From: Brachybacterium subflavum
Lineage (GTDB): Bacteria > Actinomycetota > Actinomycetes > Actinomycetales > Dermabacteraceae
Direction of reading: 5' to 3'
NCBI RefSeq assembly: GCF_009299795.1
Contig: NZ_VIGP01000006.1
Span: 130,290 to 194,289, forward strand
Length of the DNA stretch: 64,000 nt
The position numbers were made by a program, and so were the translations under genes. Below, piece by piece: positions 33,310 through 42,457 of this stretch. Position 1 is the stretch's first letter; the number at the start of each line of letters is the position of its first letter. The notes beneath the pieces were generated by a model that ran no database searches, was not told the DNA's origin, and worked only from the letters and a program-made list of their open reading frames with translations.

Positions 33310-33543
33310 TCAGGCCGTGCGCTCCGGCGGGCGCTCGCGCGGGTGCTTCGCCCGCAGGACGAAGTAGTTGATCGCGCCCACCAGGGCGAAGACGACCACG
33401 CCGAAGGCGATGCCGATCAGGAGCGCGCTGCCCACCGACGCGCCGCCCAGCACGCCGAATCCGATGATCGCGGCGGCCAGGGCGATCACCCCGGCGACGG
33501 CGCCGTTCAGCGCCGACCGGGCATAGATCTGGTTCGAGCTCAT
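33310..33543 (-). CDS. Small two-helix membrane protein
   Basis: 77 residues: two Gly/Ala/Val-rich hydrophobic helices (AVAGVIALAAAIIGFGVLGG and IAFGVVVFALVGAINYFVL) joined by a short loop, with a basic Pro/Arg tail. GGAGG lies at good distance from the ATG. No family recognised. Confidence 0.65.
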   Translation of the reverse strand: MSSNQIYARSALNGAVAGVIALAAAIIGFGVLGGASVGSALLIGIAFGVVVFALVGAINYFVLRAKHPRERPPERTA

Positions 33544-33688
33544 GGGAACCTCCGTTGCGAGTCCCTGTGCTGCAGTGCCGACCCGTCCGGATGCCGCAGG
33601 AGCGCGGCATCGTCGCAGACCAGACGTGTTCTCACGGTAGGGTCGGCCACGAGCCAGGGCTACTTCTGCACGGAACGTGAGGAGAACG

Positions 33689-34621
33689 GTGACGGATCTC
33701 GAACGCTATCGGCGCACCGACCGCGCGCAGGACGTCGGGTTCGTCTTCGGTGCGCTCACGGCCGCGAGCCTGCCCGGCCCGGGTCTGCTGCGCCTGCTCG
33801 GCCGCCTCCACATGACCGAGTCCGCCGCCCGCAGCACGCTCGCGAAGATGGTGAGGATGGGTCGCCTCGACGTCGAGCGGCACGGACGCGTGGGCGTCTA
33901 CTCCCTGGGTGCTCCGCTCGCGCGCCGATACCGGCAGATCGAGGGCACCGCGACGCTCCCCGCGTGGTCCGGCGACTTCCACGGGATCGTCCATCAGGTT
34001 CCCGAGAGCGCGCGCTGGTTCCGCGACCGTCTCACCTACTACGCCGACTTCCACGGATTCGGGACCCTGCGTCCCGGTGTGCTGATCAGCGTCCGGGCCG
34101 AGGCGGACACCGTGCTCGGCCAGCTGGGCGAGGCGCCCGAGGGCGCCGTCCTGCATCGGGTGCTGATCACCCCCGGGAGCGTCGAGGAGGCACGGGGGAT
34201 GGCGGGGGCGACGTGGGATCTCGCCGAGGTCGCCCGCCGCGCCGAGGACCTCACCTCACGGATCCGCGAGCTGCGGGGGAGCGTGGAGCTCGAACACCGC
34301 CCCGGCGCCGAGGGGCGCGAGGGGTGCGAGGGCCGAGAGTTCCGCCGCGACGATCCGTCCGCCGACGAGGCGCGCCTCTGGGACGTGTTCGGACGATGGA
34401 ACGCGCTCTACCAGCAGGTCATGCGCGTCGTGCTCGCCGACCCCCATCTTCCCGTCGAGCTGCTGCCGCCGCGCTGGCCCGTCGGCGCGATGTTCGACGA
34501 GCTCGATCGGCTGAACGCACGATGGGGGCCGACGCTCCAGCCGTTCCTGCGCGCGCAGGTGGAGCAGGCCGCACCGGGTCTCGCCCGGTACGAGCCCGCC
34601 CCGTGGGAGCGCAGCCGGTAG
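33689..34621 (+). CDS. PaaX-family transcriptional regulator
   Basis: A 310-residue regulator with an N-terminal winged helix (RLHMTESAARSTLAKMVRMGRL, wing HGRVGVYSLG) and the PaaX central and C-terminal domains (ALYQQVMRVVLADPHLPVELLP). In other bacteria PaaX represses phenylacetate degradation through phenylacetyl-CoA. No paa catabolic genes are in the window; the nearest acyl-CoA genes are 15 kb away. A GTG start was chosen because GAGGAGAA lies just upstream. Residues ~210-222 hold a small EGREGCEGREF repeat. Confidence 0.85.
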   Translation: MTDLERYRRTDRAQDVGFVFGALTAASLPGPGLLRLLGRLHMTESAARSTLAKMVRMGRLDVERHGRVGVYSLGAPLARRYRQIEGTATLPAWSGDFHGIVHQVPESARWFRDRLTYYADFHGFGTLRPGVLISVRAEADTVLGQLGEAPEGAVLHRVLITPGSVEEARGMAGATWDLAEVARRAEDLTSRIRELRGSVELEHRPGAEGREGCEGREFRRDDPSADEARLWDVFGRWNALYQQVMRVVLADPHLPVELLPPRWPVGAMFDELDRLNARWGPTLQPFLRAQVEQAAPGLARYEPAPWERSR

Positions 34622-34680
34622 CTGCGCTGGAGCTGCGCTGGGGCCGCGTCGGCACCGAAGCGGCGGGCCCGCGTGCTCCC

Positions 34681-35652
34681 TCAGACCCCGTCCGCCGCGA
34701 GGCGCAGCGCGGCCCGGGCGGCGGCGTCGGATCCCGGTGTCTCCTGGACGCAGCGCGCGAGCAGCCAGCGCGCCGTCCGCTCCGGGTCGAGGCCCGTCAG
34801 GCGCGCCATCCGGGCGCTGAAGTCCGACGGGTCCTCGACCAGGCGGTCCTCGGCGTTGAACATGTGCTGCAGCAGGTCGTAGTGCGGATCGCCGACGTAC
34901 GGCTTCGGGTCGATGACCAGCCAGGACCCGCCGCGATCCGGCCCTTCGCCGCCCGCTGCGAGCACGTTGTGGTGGTGCAGATCGGTCGCGAGCAGCACCT
35001 GGGGCACTCCGTGCTCGCGAGGGAGCGCGCGGAAGAGGTCCAGGCCCCGTCGCACCAGCTCCTCCGGCAGGCCGCGGGAGTCGCGGGCGAGGCGCTCGGC
35101 TGCCTCGTCGGCCCACCAGGCGCACATGTGCGCGAGCGGGCGGAAGCCGTGCTCGGGAGCGTCGGGCAGGTCGTCGGCCGGGATCCACAGGCGGCGCAGC
35201 AGCCCCGCGACCACCTCGTCCTCCTGCTCCGGCGCCAGGCCGCTGACCGCGAGGGTCGTGCCGGGGCGCACGCGCTCCATGAGCAGCACGCTGAGCGCAC
35301 CCTCGCGGCGGGCCTCGAGCACGCGCGGCACGATCGGTCCAGGCTCCTCCCGCCCGGAATCCGGACCGCGGGACCAGATGCTCATCCCGAGCGCCTCGTC
35401 CCGGGCCTCCTCGTGCGCCCACGCGACCTTGAGCACCAGGTCCTCGCCGCGGGCACCCGTCGCCGCGCCCACCCAGCCGGTCGAGCCCTCGGGGAAGGCG
35501 CCGCCCAGCGTCAGGCCCAGGCGCTCGGCCCAGGCGCCCCGGGCGGCCAGGATCTGAGCGTCCGACGGCCGTGGTTCCTGCGTCGGTGCGGGCCCGGGTC
35601 CGGGCGCGGGCTCGGGGCTGGGATCGGGCCGATCGTCGGGGAGCGTGCTCAC
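34681..35652 (-). CDS. Aminoglycoside/hydroxyurea-type antibiotic kinase family protein
   Basis: A 323-residue kinase-like phosphotransferase. TDLHHHNVL corresponds to the catalytic loop and VIDPKPYVGDPHYDLLQ to the metal-binding segment of the APH(6)/hydroxyurea phosphotransferase family; VLKVAW holds the ATP-binding Lys. The first ~45 residues are Pro-rich and probably disordered. Chromosomal members often have unknown substrates, so resistance should not be assumed. The start is a GTG with TAGCGT seven bases upstream; the frame stays open far beyond it but without coding character. Confidence 0.82.
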   Translation of the reverse strand: MSTLPDDRPDPSPEPAPGPGPAPTQEPRPSDAQILAARGAWAERLGLTLGGAFPEGSTGWVGAATGARGEDLVLKVAWAHEEARDEALGMSIWSRGPDSGREEPGPIVPRVLEARREGALSVLLMERVRPGTTLAVSGLAPEQEDEVVAGLLRRLWIPADDLPDAPEHGFRPLAHMCAWWADEAAERLARDSRGLPEELVRRGLDLFRALPREHGVPQVLLATDLHHHNVLAAGGEGPDRGGSWLVIDPKPYVGDPHYDLLQHMFNAEDRLVEDPSDFSARMARLTGLDPERTARWLLARCVQETPGSDAAARAALRLAADGV

Positions 35653-35769
35653 CCCGGCGACGCTAGCGGGGCGCGACCGGGCGTGGCGAGCGAATACACC
35701 GGACGCCGCGCCGCGCCGAGATGTGCCGTCTGTCCGTTCCCGGCGGTGCCCCTGGGTGACAATGACCGG

Positions 35770-36507
35770 GTGAAACCGTTTCTTCTCATCGCGACGCGTC
35801 CCGAGGATGCGGTCGCGCAGTCCGAGTACGAGGCCGTGCTGCGCCTGACGGGCCTCGGGGCCGAGCAGCTGCAGCACATCCAGCTCGACCGCACGCCGAT
35901 GCCGCCCGTCGACCTCGAGGAGATCTCGGGGATCATCGTCGGCGGCAGCCCGTACAACACCTCGGACGACGCCGCCTCGAAGTCCGCCGACCAGCTGCGC
36001 GCCGAGCGCGAGCTGGGGGAGCTGCTGGACCGCGTCGTCGAGGCCGACTTCCCCTTCTTCGGCGCCTGCTACGGGGTCGGGACCCTGGGCGTCCACCAGG
36101 GCGCGATCGTCGACCGCACCTACGGCGAGCCCGTGAGCGGCATCGACGTCGAGCTCACCGACGCCGGTCGCGAGGACCCGCTGATCAGGGCCTCCGGCGT
36201 GCCCGACAGCTTCCTCGCCTTCGTGGGCCACAAGGAGGCCGTCCATGTGCTGCCCGAGCACGCCGTGCTGCTGGCCACGGGCCAGGGCTGCCCCGTGCAG
36301 ATGTTCCGCGTGGGCACCTCGCAGTACGCCACCCAGTTCCACCCCGAGCTGGACAACGACGGCCTCGTCTTCCGCATCCGCGCCTACCGCGACAACGGCT
36401 ACTTCGACCCGGCAGAGGAGGAGGAGCTGATCGAGCGCGTGCGCCCCGTCGACGTCCACCACGCCGCGAAGCTGCTGCGCGCCTTCGTCGAGCTGCACGC
36501 CCGCTGA
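35770..36507 (+). CDS. Class I glutamine amidotransferase (GMP-synthase-like)
   Basis: 245 residues with the GATase1 fold: GIIVGGSPYN oxyanion region, FFGACYGVGTLG with nucleophile Cys100, and YATQFHPEL with the catalytic His-x-Glu. It has no synthetase domain. Stand-alone members hydrolyse glutamine or gamma-glutamyl compounds; the true substrate is unknown. Probable leaderless GTG start, with GACAAT six bases before it. Confidence 0.85.
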   Translation: MKPFLLIATRPEDAVAQSEYEAVLRLTGLGAEQLQHIQLDRTPMPPVDLEEISGIIVGGSPYNTSDDAASKSADQLRAERELGELLDRVVEADFPFFGACYGVGTLGVHQGAIVDRTYGEPVSGIDVELTDAGREDPLIRASGVPDSFLAFVGHKEAVHVLPEHAVLLATGQGCPVQMFRVGTSQYATQFHPELDNDGLVFRIRAYRDNGYFDPAEEEELIERVRPVDVHHAAKLLRAFVELHAR

Positions 36508-36609
36508 CCCCGTCGGCCGGAGCATCCGACCGTCCGCCCGCGCGGATCCCCGCGCCGGAGGACGCCCGCCGCACCGCGCCACCCGCCCCCACCGGAGGCC
36601 CCGAGACCG

Positions 36610-37518
36610 ATGACGCCCTCCCCGCCCCCAGGCCACTCCCCACGACCCGGTGATCCCGTGCGCTCGCGCCCCCGGCCCCGCCGGAAGTTCACCCGTGAGC
36701 AGGTGCGACGCCGCCAGATCGTCGCGGGAGGATGCCTCGCGCTCGTGATCCTGCTGGTCGTGATCTCGTGCAGCGCGATCCTGGGGCGCCACGGCGGCGG
36801 GGGAGGGGGAGCCCTCGGCGGCGGGGCCGACGACTCGGCGATGAGCGTCCCCGCCACCCCTGCCGACGCCCCGGCGCTCTCCCAGCTGCCGAAGGATGCG
36901 AGCCTCGGCGGCGAGGAGGCCCTCGGCATCGATGTCTCCGCCCATCAGGGCGAGATCGAGTGGACGAAGGTCCGGGGCGACGGCATCTCCTTCGCGTACA
37001 TCAAGGCCACCGAGGGCACAGGCTTCACCGACCCGCAGCTGAACGCGAACTGGCGCGGCGCGCGCGATGCCGGCGTGACCCCCGGCGCCTACCACTACTT
37101 CACGCTGTGCTCGCCCGGCGCCGACCAGGCCAAGGCGTTCCTGGAGGCCGTGCCGCCGAGCGACGACGCCCTGCCGCCTGCCCTCGACCTCGAGTTCGAC
37201 GGCGCCTGCGAGAAGCGCCCCGAGGCGAAGCAGGCGAAGGAGGAGGTCGCCGCCTTCATCGACGCCGTCGAGAAGGCCTGGGGGCGCCGCATGGTGCTCT
37301 ACTCCTCGCGCGAATGGCGCGACCACTACGGACTCGATGCGACCGAGGACCGGCCCGACTGGCTGTACAACGACGGCTCCCGGCCCGTCCAGGGCGACTG
37401 GGCGCTGTGGCAGACGCGCTTCGACGGCTCGGTCGCGGGCGTGAAGGGCGACGTCGACATCGACGTGCTGCGCACCGAGGTGCTCCGCGCGTCCTCCTCG
37501 ATGAACGACGACGCCTGA
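36610..37518 (+). CDS. GH25 lysozyme (1,4-beta-N-acetylmuramidase), membrane-anchored
   Basis: 302 residues: a basic Pro/Arg-rich cytoplasmic tail, one helix (residues ~37-55, CLALVILLVVISCSAILG), a Gly-rich linker and a GH25 domain from ~105. Catalytic acids are Asp108 (GIDVSAHQG), Glu135 (YIKATEG) and the Asp193/Glu195 pair (LDLEFDG). It should cut peptidoglycan between MurNAc and GlcNAc outside the membrane, as a cell-wall remodelling enzyme. GGAGG precedes the ATG. Confidence 0.92.
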   Translation: MTPSPPPGHSPRPGDPVRSRPRPRRKFTREQVRRRQIVAGGCLALVILLVVISCSAILGRHGGGGGGALGGGADDSAMSVPATPADAPALSQLPKDASLGGEEALGIDVSAHQGEIEWTKVRGDGISFAYIKATEGTGFTDPQLNANWRGARDAGVTPGAYHYFTLCSPGADQAKAFLEAVPPSDDALPPALDLEFDGACEKRPEAKQAKEEVAAFIDAVEKAWGRRMVLYSSREWRDHYGLDATEDRPDWLYNDGSRPVQGDWALWQTRFDGSVAGVKGDVDIDVLRTEVLRASSSMNDDA

Positions 37519-37602
37519 GCGGCAGACCGTCTCTGACCCCCAGTTGACCTGGTCGAGAAGAGCGGGCGACGCCGCGCAGCGGCGCGTGTGACCCCTCACG
37601 CA

Positions 37603-37648
37603 TCCCCACGTGGGACGTGGTGGCGGCCCTCGCCCACCCTCTAGGGTG
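37603..37648 (+). promoter_or_regulatory. TCCCCACGTGGGA palindrome and TAGGGT hexamer
   Basis: TCCCCACGTGGGA repeats the palindrome seen before the isomerase gene at 4.77 kb. About 27 bases downstream, TAGGGT could be a -10 element and is itself in a CACCCT-ct-AGGGTG inverted repeat. The siderophore-binding protein gene starts ~150 bases later. It does not resemble a DtxR/IdeR iron box. Confidence 0.4.
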
Positions 37649-37796
37649 AGGGTCGCCGAAGCCTCGGAGAAGTCGACCCTCACCTGCCCTCGGCGGGCAT
37701 CGCCGAAGGCGCCGTCGACCCTCCCGCATGCGGACGCCCCACCGGATGCGCGGCCCGGCTCCATCCCCAGTCACCAGGAACGGAGACCGCACCGCC

Positions 37797-38912
37797 ATGA
37801 CCCGCCGATCCCTCTCTCGGAGCCCCCTCGCGCCCCGCCCCCTGTCCGCCGACGGGGCCCGTCGGTCCGAGCCCGCCCGTCGGCCCCGCCGCCGCTCGCT
37901 CCTCGCCGGAGCGGCCGCGGCCCCCATCGGCCTCGCGCTCGCCGCCTGCGGCGGAGCCTCCTCGGCCGACGAGACCGCCTCCGACGCCGGCGGCGACGCC
38001 GAGGACGGCGCCTTCCCCGTCACCATCGAGCACGCGCTCGGCACCGCCGAGATCACCGAGAAGCCCCAGCGCATCGTCACCCTGGGCCAGGGATCCACCG
38101 AGACCTGCATCGCGCTGGGCACCATCCCCGTGGGCGTCGAGGACTACGCCTGGGGCGCCGACGACTCCGGCCAGCTGCCGTGGGTGCACGAGGCCATCGA
38201 CGAGAAGAAGGGCGAGCTGCCGGAGCTGATCACCGGCTCCACCGAGCTCGACACCGAGGCGATCCTCGCGCTCACCCCCGACCTGATCCTCGCCCCCTGG
38301 TCCGGGATCACCAAGGAGCAGTACGACGTCCTCAAGGACATCGCCCCCACCGTCGCCTACGAGAAGGAGGCGTGGGTGATCACCTGGGAGCAGCAGATCA
38401 CCACGATCTCCACGGCCCTCGGCCTGCCCTCGAAGGCCGACGAGCTCATCGCGGGCATCAAGGACGAGTTCGCCTCCCGCCGGCAGAAGGAGTGGGAGGA
38501 CCTCACGTTCTCCTTCATCTACAACTCCGGCAAGGGCACGCTGGGCGTCTTCTACCCCGACGAGCAGCGCGTCGCCATGGTCAGCGCGCTGGGCCTCACC
38601 GTGGATCCCATCAAGGACGAGATCTCGAAGTACGAGGTCGAGGGCACGGACTCGGCCATGATCGGCCTCGAGAACGCCGACATGCTCGACGACTCGGACC
38701 TCATCTTCACGTTCTACTCCGACGAGAAGAACCGCAAGGAGGTCGAGGCGCAGCCGCTGTACGCGGACATCCCCGCGATCAAGGCCGGCGCGATCGTCGC
38801 CCCGACCGACCAGGCCTTCGTCACGGGCTCATCGATGATCAACCCGCTCACCGTCCCGTGGGCGCTCGAGCGCTACGTCCCGCTGATCGAGAAGGCCGTC
38901 GCGAAGGTCTGA
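37797..38912 (+). CDS. Iron-siderophore ABC transporter substrate-binding lipoprotein
   Basis: A 371-residue class III binding protein. A long basic N-terminus with RRPRRRSLLAG (twin-arginine like) leads to the lipobox LAAC, Cys51. The mature domain shows the FepB/FhuD order: KPQRIVTLGQGSTETCIALG, LTPDLILAPWSGI, GLPSKADELIAGI, and a C-terminal TVPWALERYVPLIEKAV. It binds a ferric siderophore outside the membrane. It is first in a four-gene operon with two permeases and an ATPase, separated from the next gene by two bases. Confidence 0.92.
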   Translation: MTRRSLSRSPLAPRPLSADGARRSEPARRPRRRSLLAGAAAAPIGLALAACGGASSADETASDAGGDAEDGAFPVTIEHALGTAEITEKPQRIVTLGQGSTETCIALGTIPVGVEDYAWGADDSGQLPWVHEAIDEKKGELPELITGSTELDTEAILALTPDLILAPWSGITKEQYDVLKDIAPTVAYEKEAWVITWEQQITTISTALGLPSKADELIAGIKDEFASRRQKEWEDLTFSFIYNSGKGTLGVFYPDEQRVAMVSALGLTVDPIKDEISKYEVEGTDSAMIGLENADMLDDSDLIFTFYSDEKNRKEVEAQPLYADIPAIKAGAIVAPTDQAFVTGSSMINPLTVPWALERYVPLIEKAVAKV

Positions 38913-38914
38913 TC

Positions 38915-39979
38915 GTGAGCACCGCGGTCACGTCCGACCCGAGCACCCGCCCCGCCGCCGGCGCGGGGCGGGTGCTCCTCGGCGGCAGGCGCCGGATCCC
39001 GCCGCTCGCCGCGACCGCGCTCGCGGTGCTGCTCGTGCTCGCGGTGTGCCTGGCCAGCGTGTGCCTCGGCGTCCGGGCCGACGACCCCGGCCAACTGCGC
39101 GCCGCCCTGCTGGGACGGGGCGAGGAGCGGATGGAGCTCATCGTCCACGGCCGCGCCGTGCGCACCCTCGTGGGCCTCGCCGTCGGCGCGGCGCTCGCGC
39201 TCTCCGGCCAGCTCATCCAGGCCCTCACCCGCAACCCCCTCGGCGAGCCGGGGCTGCTGGGCGTCACCTCCGGCGCATCCTTCGCGATCGTGCTGGTCAC
39301 CGCGGTCCTCGGGTCGGTGAGCACGCAGGTCGCGGCGCTCGCCGCAATCCCCGGGGCTCTGCTCGCCGTGCTCGTCGTCCACCTCGTCTCCCGCCCGGCG
39401 GGCACCTCCTCCGTGGTCCCGCTCGTGCTCGCCGGCGCCGTGGTCAGCGCCGTGCTGGGCGCCGTCGTGCAGGGGATCATCCTGCGCATGCCCGGCGTCT
39501 TCGACTCCTATCGCTACTGGGTCGTCGGCTCCCTGACCGGCGCGGACCTCGCCACCCTCGCGACGGTCGCCCCCGTGCTGCTGGTCGGTCTGGTCGTCGC
39601 GATCCTCGTGAGCCCCGCCCTGAACACCCTCGCGCTCGGCGACGACGTCGCGATCTCGCTGGGCTCCCCGGTGCGCCTCGTGCGGGGCGCCGGGATCGTC
39701 GCCGCCGGGCTGCTGGCCGCGGGCGCGACCGCCGCCGCGGGCCCGATCGCCTTCGTCGGCCTCGCCGTCCCGCACCTCGTGCGCGGCCTCGTCGGCGCCG
39801 ACCACCGCTGGCAGCTCCCGCTCAACCTGCTGCTCGGTGCCGCGCTGCTGGTTGCCTCCGACGTCCTCGCGCGCGTCCTCATCCGGCCCGAGGAGCTCAT
39901 GGTCGGGGTCGTCACCGCCTTCGTGGGCGCCCCGTTCCTGCTGCTGGCCGTGCGCCGCGGGGCGGTGACCGACCGATGA
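38915..39979 (+). CDS. Iron-siderophore ABC transporter permease (FecCD family)
   Basis: 354 residues, about nine to ten helices, starting with a GTG. The FecCD signatures LIQALTRNPLGEPGLLGVTSG and AGPIAFVGLAVPHLVRGLVG are complete; the latter is the ATPase-contacting loop. It forms a heterodimer with the next gene product. Confidence 0.92.
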   Translation: MSTAVTSDPSTRPAAGAGRVLLGGRRRIPPLAATALAVLLVLAVCLASVCLGVRADDPGQLRAALLGRGEERMELIVHGRAVRTLVGLAVGAALALSGQLIQALTRNPLGEPGLLGVTSGASFAIVLVTAVLGSVSTQVAALAAIPGALLAVLVVHLVSRPAGTSSVVPLVLAGAVVSAVLGAVVQGIILRMPGVFDSYRYWVVGSLTGADLATLATVAPVLLVGLVVAILVSPALNTLALGDDVAISLGSPVRLVRGAGIVAAGLLAAGATAAAGPIAFVGLAVPHLVRGLVGADHRWQLPLNLLLGAALLVASDVLARVLIRPEELMVGVVTAFVGAPFLLLAVRRGAVTDR

Positions 39980-41040
39980 GCACCATCTCCGCGCCTCCCG
40001 CCGAGCACGCCGCGCGCCGCCCCGAGTCCGGCCCGTCCCGGGCTCCGCTCCCGCCCGGGCTGCGCACCGCGCTGCTCGCCCTCGTCCTGGCCGCGATCGC
40101 CGTCGCGGCCGGGGTCGTCACCCTCGCTCGCGGCGACCTCGGGGTGGGACCGTCGGACGTCCTGAAGGTGCTCGAGGGCGGGGGAGACCGCCGCGCCGAG
40201 ATCATCCTGACCCGCATGCGCGGCCCGCGCGTGCTGGTCGGTGCCGGCGCCGGAGCCGCGCTGGGCCTCGCCGGCACCCTCTTCCAGACCGTGACCCGCA
40301 ATCCGCTGGGGAGCCCCGACGTCATCGGGCTGGGCGCGGGCGCGGGCGCCGGCATCGCCCTGGTCTCCCTCGTCTCCGACGGGCCCGCCCCCACGTGGAT
40401 GGGTGCGCTCGCCGGCTCGGCGATCGCGATCGGACTCGTGCACGCGGCGACCGGCCGCGGCTTCGCCTCGCCCTCGCGGCTGATCATCGCCGGGATCGGT
40501 GTGGCCGCGATGGCGCTCGCCCTCACCCAGTACGTGGTGGCCGTGGTGCTGCGCGATGCCGGCTCCCAGCTCGCCGGGCAGCTCGTGGGCTCCCTGAACT
40601 CGCGCAGCATGCAGCACGCGGCGATGATCGGCATCGTCCTGCTGGTGTGCGCGCCGCTCGCCGGTCTGCTGCGCCACGACCTGACCGTCATGGACATGGG
40701 CGACGAGATGGCCGACGCCCTCGGCGGCGGGGCCGTGCGCACCCGCACGAGCGCGATCATCCTGTCGGTGCTGCTGTGCGCGGGAGCCGTCGCGGTCGCC
40801 GGGCCCGTCGCCTTCGTCGCGCTCGCCGCGCCGCACATCGCCCGCAGCATCCTGCGCCTGCCCGGCCCCCACCTGCTGGTCTCCGCGCTCGTGGGAACCG
40901 TGATCCTGCTGGTCTCCGACCTCGCCGTGCAGGCCGTGCCCCTGCTCGACGGGCTTCCCGTGGGCGTGATCACCGCCGGGTTCGGCGGCGTCTACCTGGG
41001 CGTCCTGCTGATCGGCACCTGGAGGAGGAACAGCGCATGA
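39976..41040 (+). CDS. Iron-siderophore ABC transporter permease (FecCD family), second subunit
   Basis: 354 residues, paralogous to the preceding gene and overlapping it by four bases. Signatures are LFQTVTRNPLGSPDVIGLGAG and AGPVAFVALAAPHIARSILR. Both ends are coupled by ATGA overlaps, ensuring equal synthesis of the two permease halves. Confidence 0.92.
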   Translation: MSTISAPPAEHAARRPESGPSRAPLPPGLRTALLALVLAAIAVAAGVVTLARGDLGVGPSDVLKVLEGGGDRRAEIILTRMRGPRVLVGAGAGAALGLAGTLFQTVTRNPLGSPDVIGLGAGAGAGIALVSLVSDGPAPTWMGALAGSAIAIGLVHAATGRGFASPSRLIIAGIGVAAMALALTQYVVAVVLRDAGSQLAGQLVGSLNSRSMQHAAMIGIVLLVCAPLAGLLRHDLTVMDMGDEMADALGGGAVRTRTSAIILSVLLCAGAVAVAGPVAFVALAAPHIARSILRLPGPHLLVSALVGTVILLVSDLAVQAVPLLDGLPVGVITAGFGGVYLGVLLIGTWRRNSA

Positions 41041-41858
41041 GCACAGGACCCGAGTCCGCCGCGGCCCCGGCCCTCTCCCTCGAGGGCGTGAGCGTCGGCT
41101 ACGGGGAGAAGACCGTCCTCGCCGACCTCGACCTCGAGGTGCCCGCGGGCCGCTTCACCGCGGTGATCGGCCCGAACGGCTGCGGCAAGTCCACGATGCT
41201 CAAGGCCATGGCGCGGACACTGCCCGTGCGCTCCGGACGGATCCTCCTCGACGGCGAGCCGCTGGACGCCCAGCGCTCCCGGGCGGTCGCCCGGCGTCTG
41301 GCGATGCTCCCGCAGGAGCCCGTGGTGCCCGACGGCATCACCGTGCGCGGCCTCGTGGACCGCGGGCGCCACCCGTACCGCTCCGCGCTGCGCCGGCGGC
41401 TCCCGGGCGACGCCGAGGCCGTGGACGCCGCGATGGCCGCCACCGGCGTGACCGAGCTCGCGGACGTGCAGGTCACGGATCTCTCCGGCGGGCAGCGTCA
41501 GCGCGTGTGGATCGCGCTCGTGCTCGCCCAGCAGACGGCGCACGTGCTGCTCGACGAGCCCACGAGCTTCCTCGACGTGGCCCACCAGATCGAGGTCCTC
41601 CACCTGTGCCAGGACATGCGCGCGAGCGGCCGCACCGTCCTCGCCGTCCTCCACGACCTGAACCAGGCCGCCCGCTACGCCGACGAGCTCGTGGTCCTCC
41701 ACGAGGGCCGGCTCGTCGTCCAGGGCGCCCCGGCCGACGTGCTCGGCGAGCAGCTGCTCGCCGACGTCTTCGACCTCGACGCCCAGGTGGCCACCGATCC
41801 GCAGAGCGGCACGCCGATGGTCGTGGCGCGGCAGCGGAGAGCGTCTCAGGCCGGCTGA
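41037..41858 (+). CDS. Iron-siderophore ABC transporter ATP-binding protein
   Basis: A 273-residue ATPase of the FepC/FecE group. Walker A GPNGCGKST, ABC signature LSGGQRQRVW, Walker B VLLDEPTSFLD and the switch His in AVLHDLNQAARYADE are all intact. It completes the uptake operon. No siderophore synthesis genes are in the window, so it may import siderophores made by others. Confidence 0.94.
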   Translation: MSTGPESAAAPALSLEGVSVGYGEKTVLADLDLEVPAGRFTAVIGPNGCGKSTMLKAMARTLPVRSGRILLDGEPLDAQRSRAVARRLAMLPQEPVVPDGITVRGLVDRGRHPYRSALRRRLPGDAEAVDAAMAATGVTELADVQVTDLSGGQRQRVWIALVLAQQTAHVLLDEPTSFLDVAHQIEVLHLCQDMRASGRTVLAVLHDLNQAARYADELVVLHEGRLVVQGAPADVLGEQLLADVFDLDAQVATDPQSGTPMVVARQRRASQAG

Positions 41859-42274
41859 AGCCGGTGATGTTGCGGTCGCGCCCGGTGGCGACCCGCGGCA
41901 CGGCGTTGGTGGTCCCGCTGAGCCCTCTCATGGCGCAGGGCGGACTCCGCGAGGCGCTGTCGGCGCCGCTCCTCGGTGCGGCGCTCGGCGCGGATCCGCT
42001 GCAGCTCCTCGAGGGCGCCGGGATCGCCGAGGGCGGCGTCGAGCGGACGGTAGGTGATCAGGTGCGTGCTCATGCCCCGGCCCTCCCGCGCCCGGCCCTC
42101 GTCCTCCCCGTGATCGGGCTGTGCCGTCGCTGTGGACGGGACGCGGCGCCGGGTGCCGGTGCGATCCGTGCGACCGGTGCGTGAGGTCCCGCTGGTCGCA
42201 GGGCGGGGAGCGGGGCCGTCGCGGAACGGAGCGGAGTCGTGGCGGAAGCGGCGGAGCAGGTCGTCGAAGAACAT
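41846..42274 (-). CDS. Possible small hypothetical protein, Arg-rich
   Basis: A 142-residue frame opening with FFDDLLRRFRHDSAPF and containing a more protein-like stretch STHLITYRPLDAALGDPGAL followed by a charged helix (RIRAERRTEERRRQRLAESA). Codon choice is less convincing than for neighbours, the ribosome-binding site is weak, and its end overlaps the ABC ATPase gene by 13 bases. The real gene could instead begin at the internal Met. Otherwise the 600-base stretch from 41859 to 42457 has nothing recognisable. Confidence 0.35.
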   Translation of the reverse strand: MFFDDLLRRFRHDSAPFRDGPAPRPATSGTSRTGRTDRTGTRRRVPSTATAQPDHGEDEGRAREGRGMSTHLITYRPLDAALGDPGALEELQRIRAERRTEERRRQRLAESALRHERAQRDHQRRAAGRHRARPQHHRLQPA

Positions 42275-42457
42275 GCCTCAAGGCTCGCGCCGTGCGGGCG
42301 CCCCTCGCATCGCTCCGCGGTCGCCTGCGGCTGGGACCGCGGGTGGATCCCGGGGCGGTGCGCGCCCTACCGGGGAGTGAGCGCCGGGTGCCCGCACTGC
42401 GGCGTCCCCGCGGGACCGGTCCCGCGGAACCGGTCCTGCGGGATCGATGCCCGGAGG

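Noticed and set aside
37631-37648. DtxR/IdeR iron box before the siderophore operon
   Set aside because: CACCCT-ct-AGGGTG is a palindrome but does not match the TTAGGTTAGGCTAACCTAA type.
35653-37764. Long leftward extension of the antibiotic-kinase frame
   Set aside because: It runs antisense to the GATase and lysozyme genes, which have intact catalytic motifs; a GTG at 35652 is a good start.
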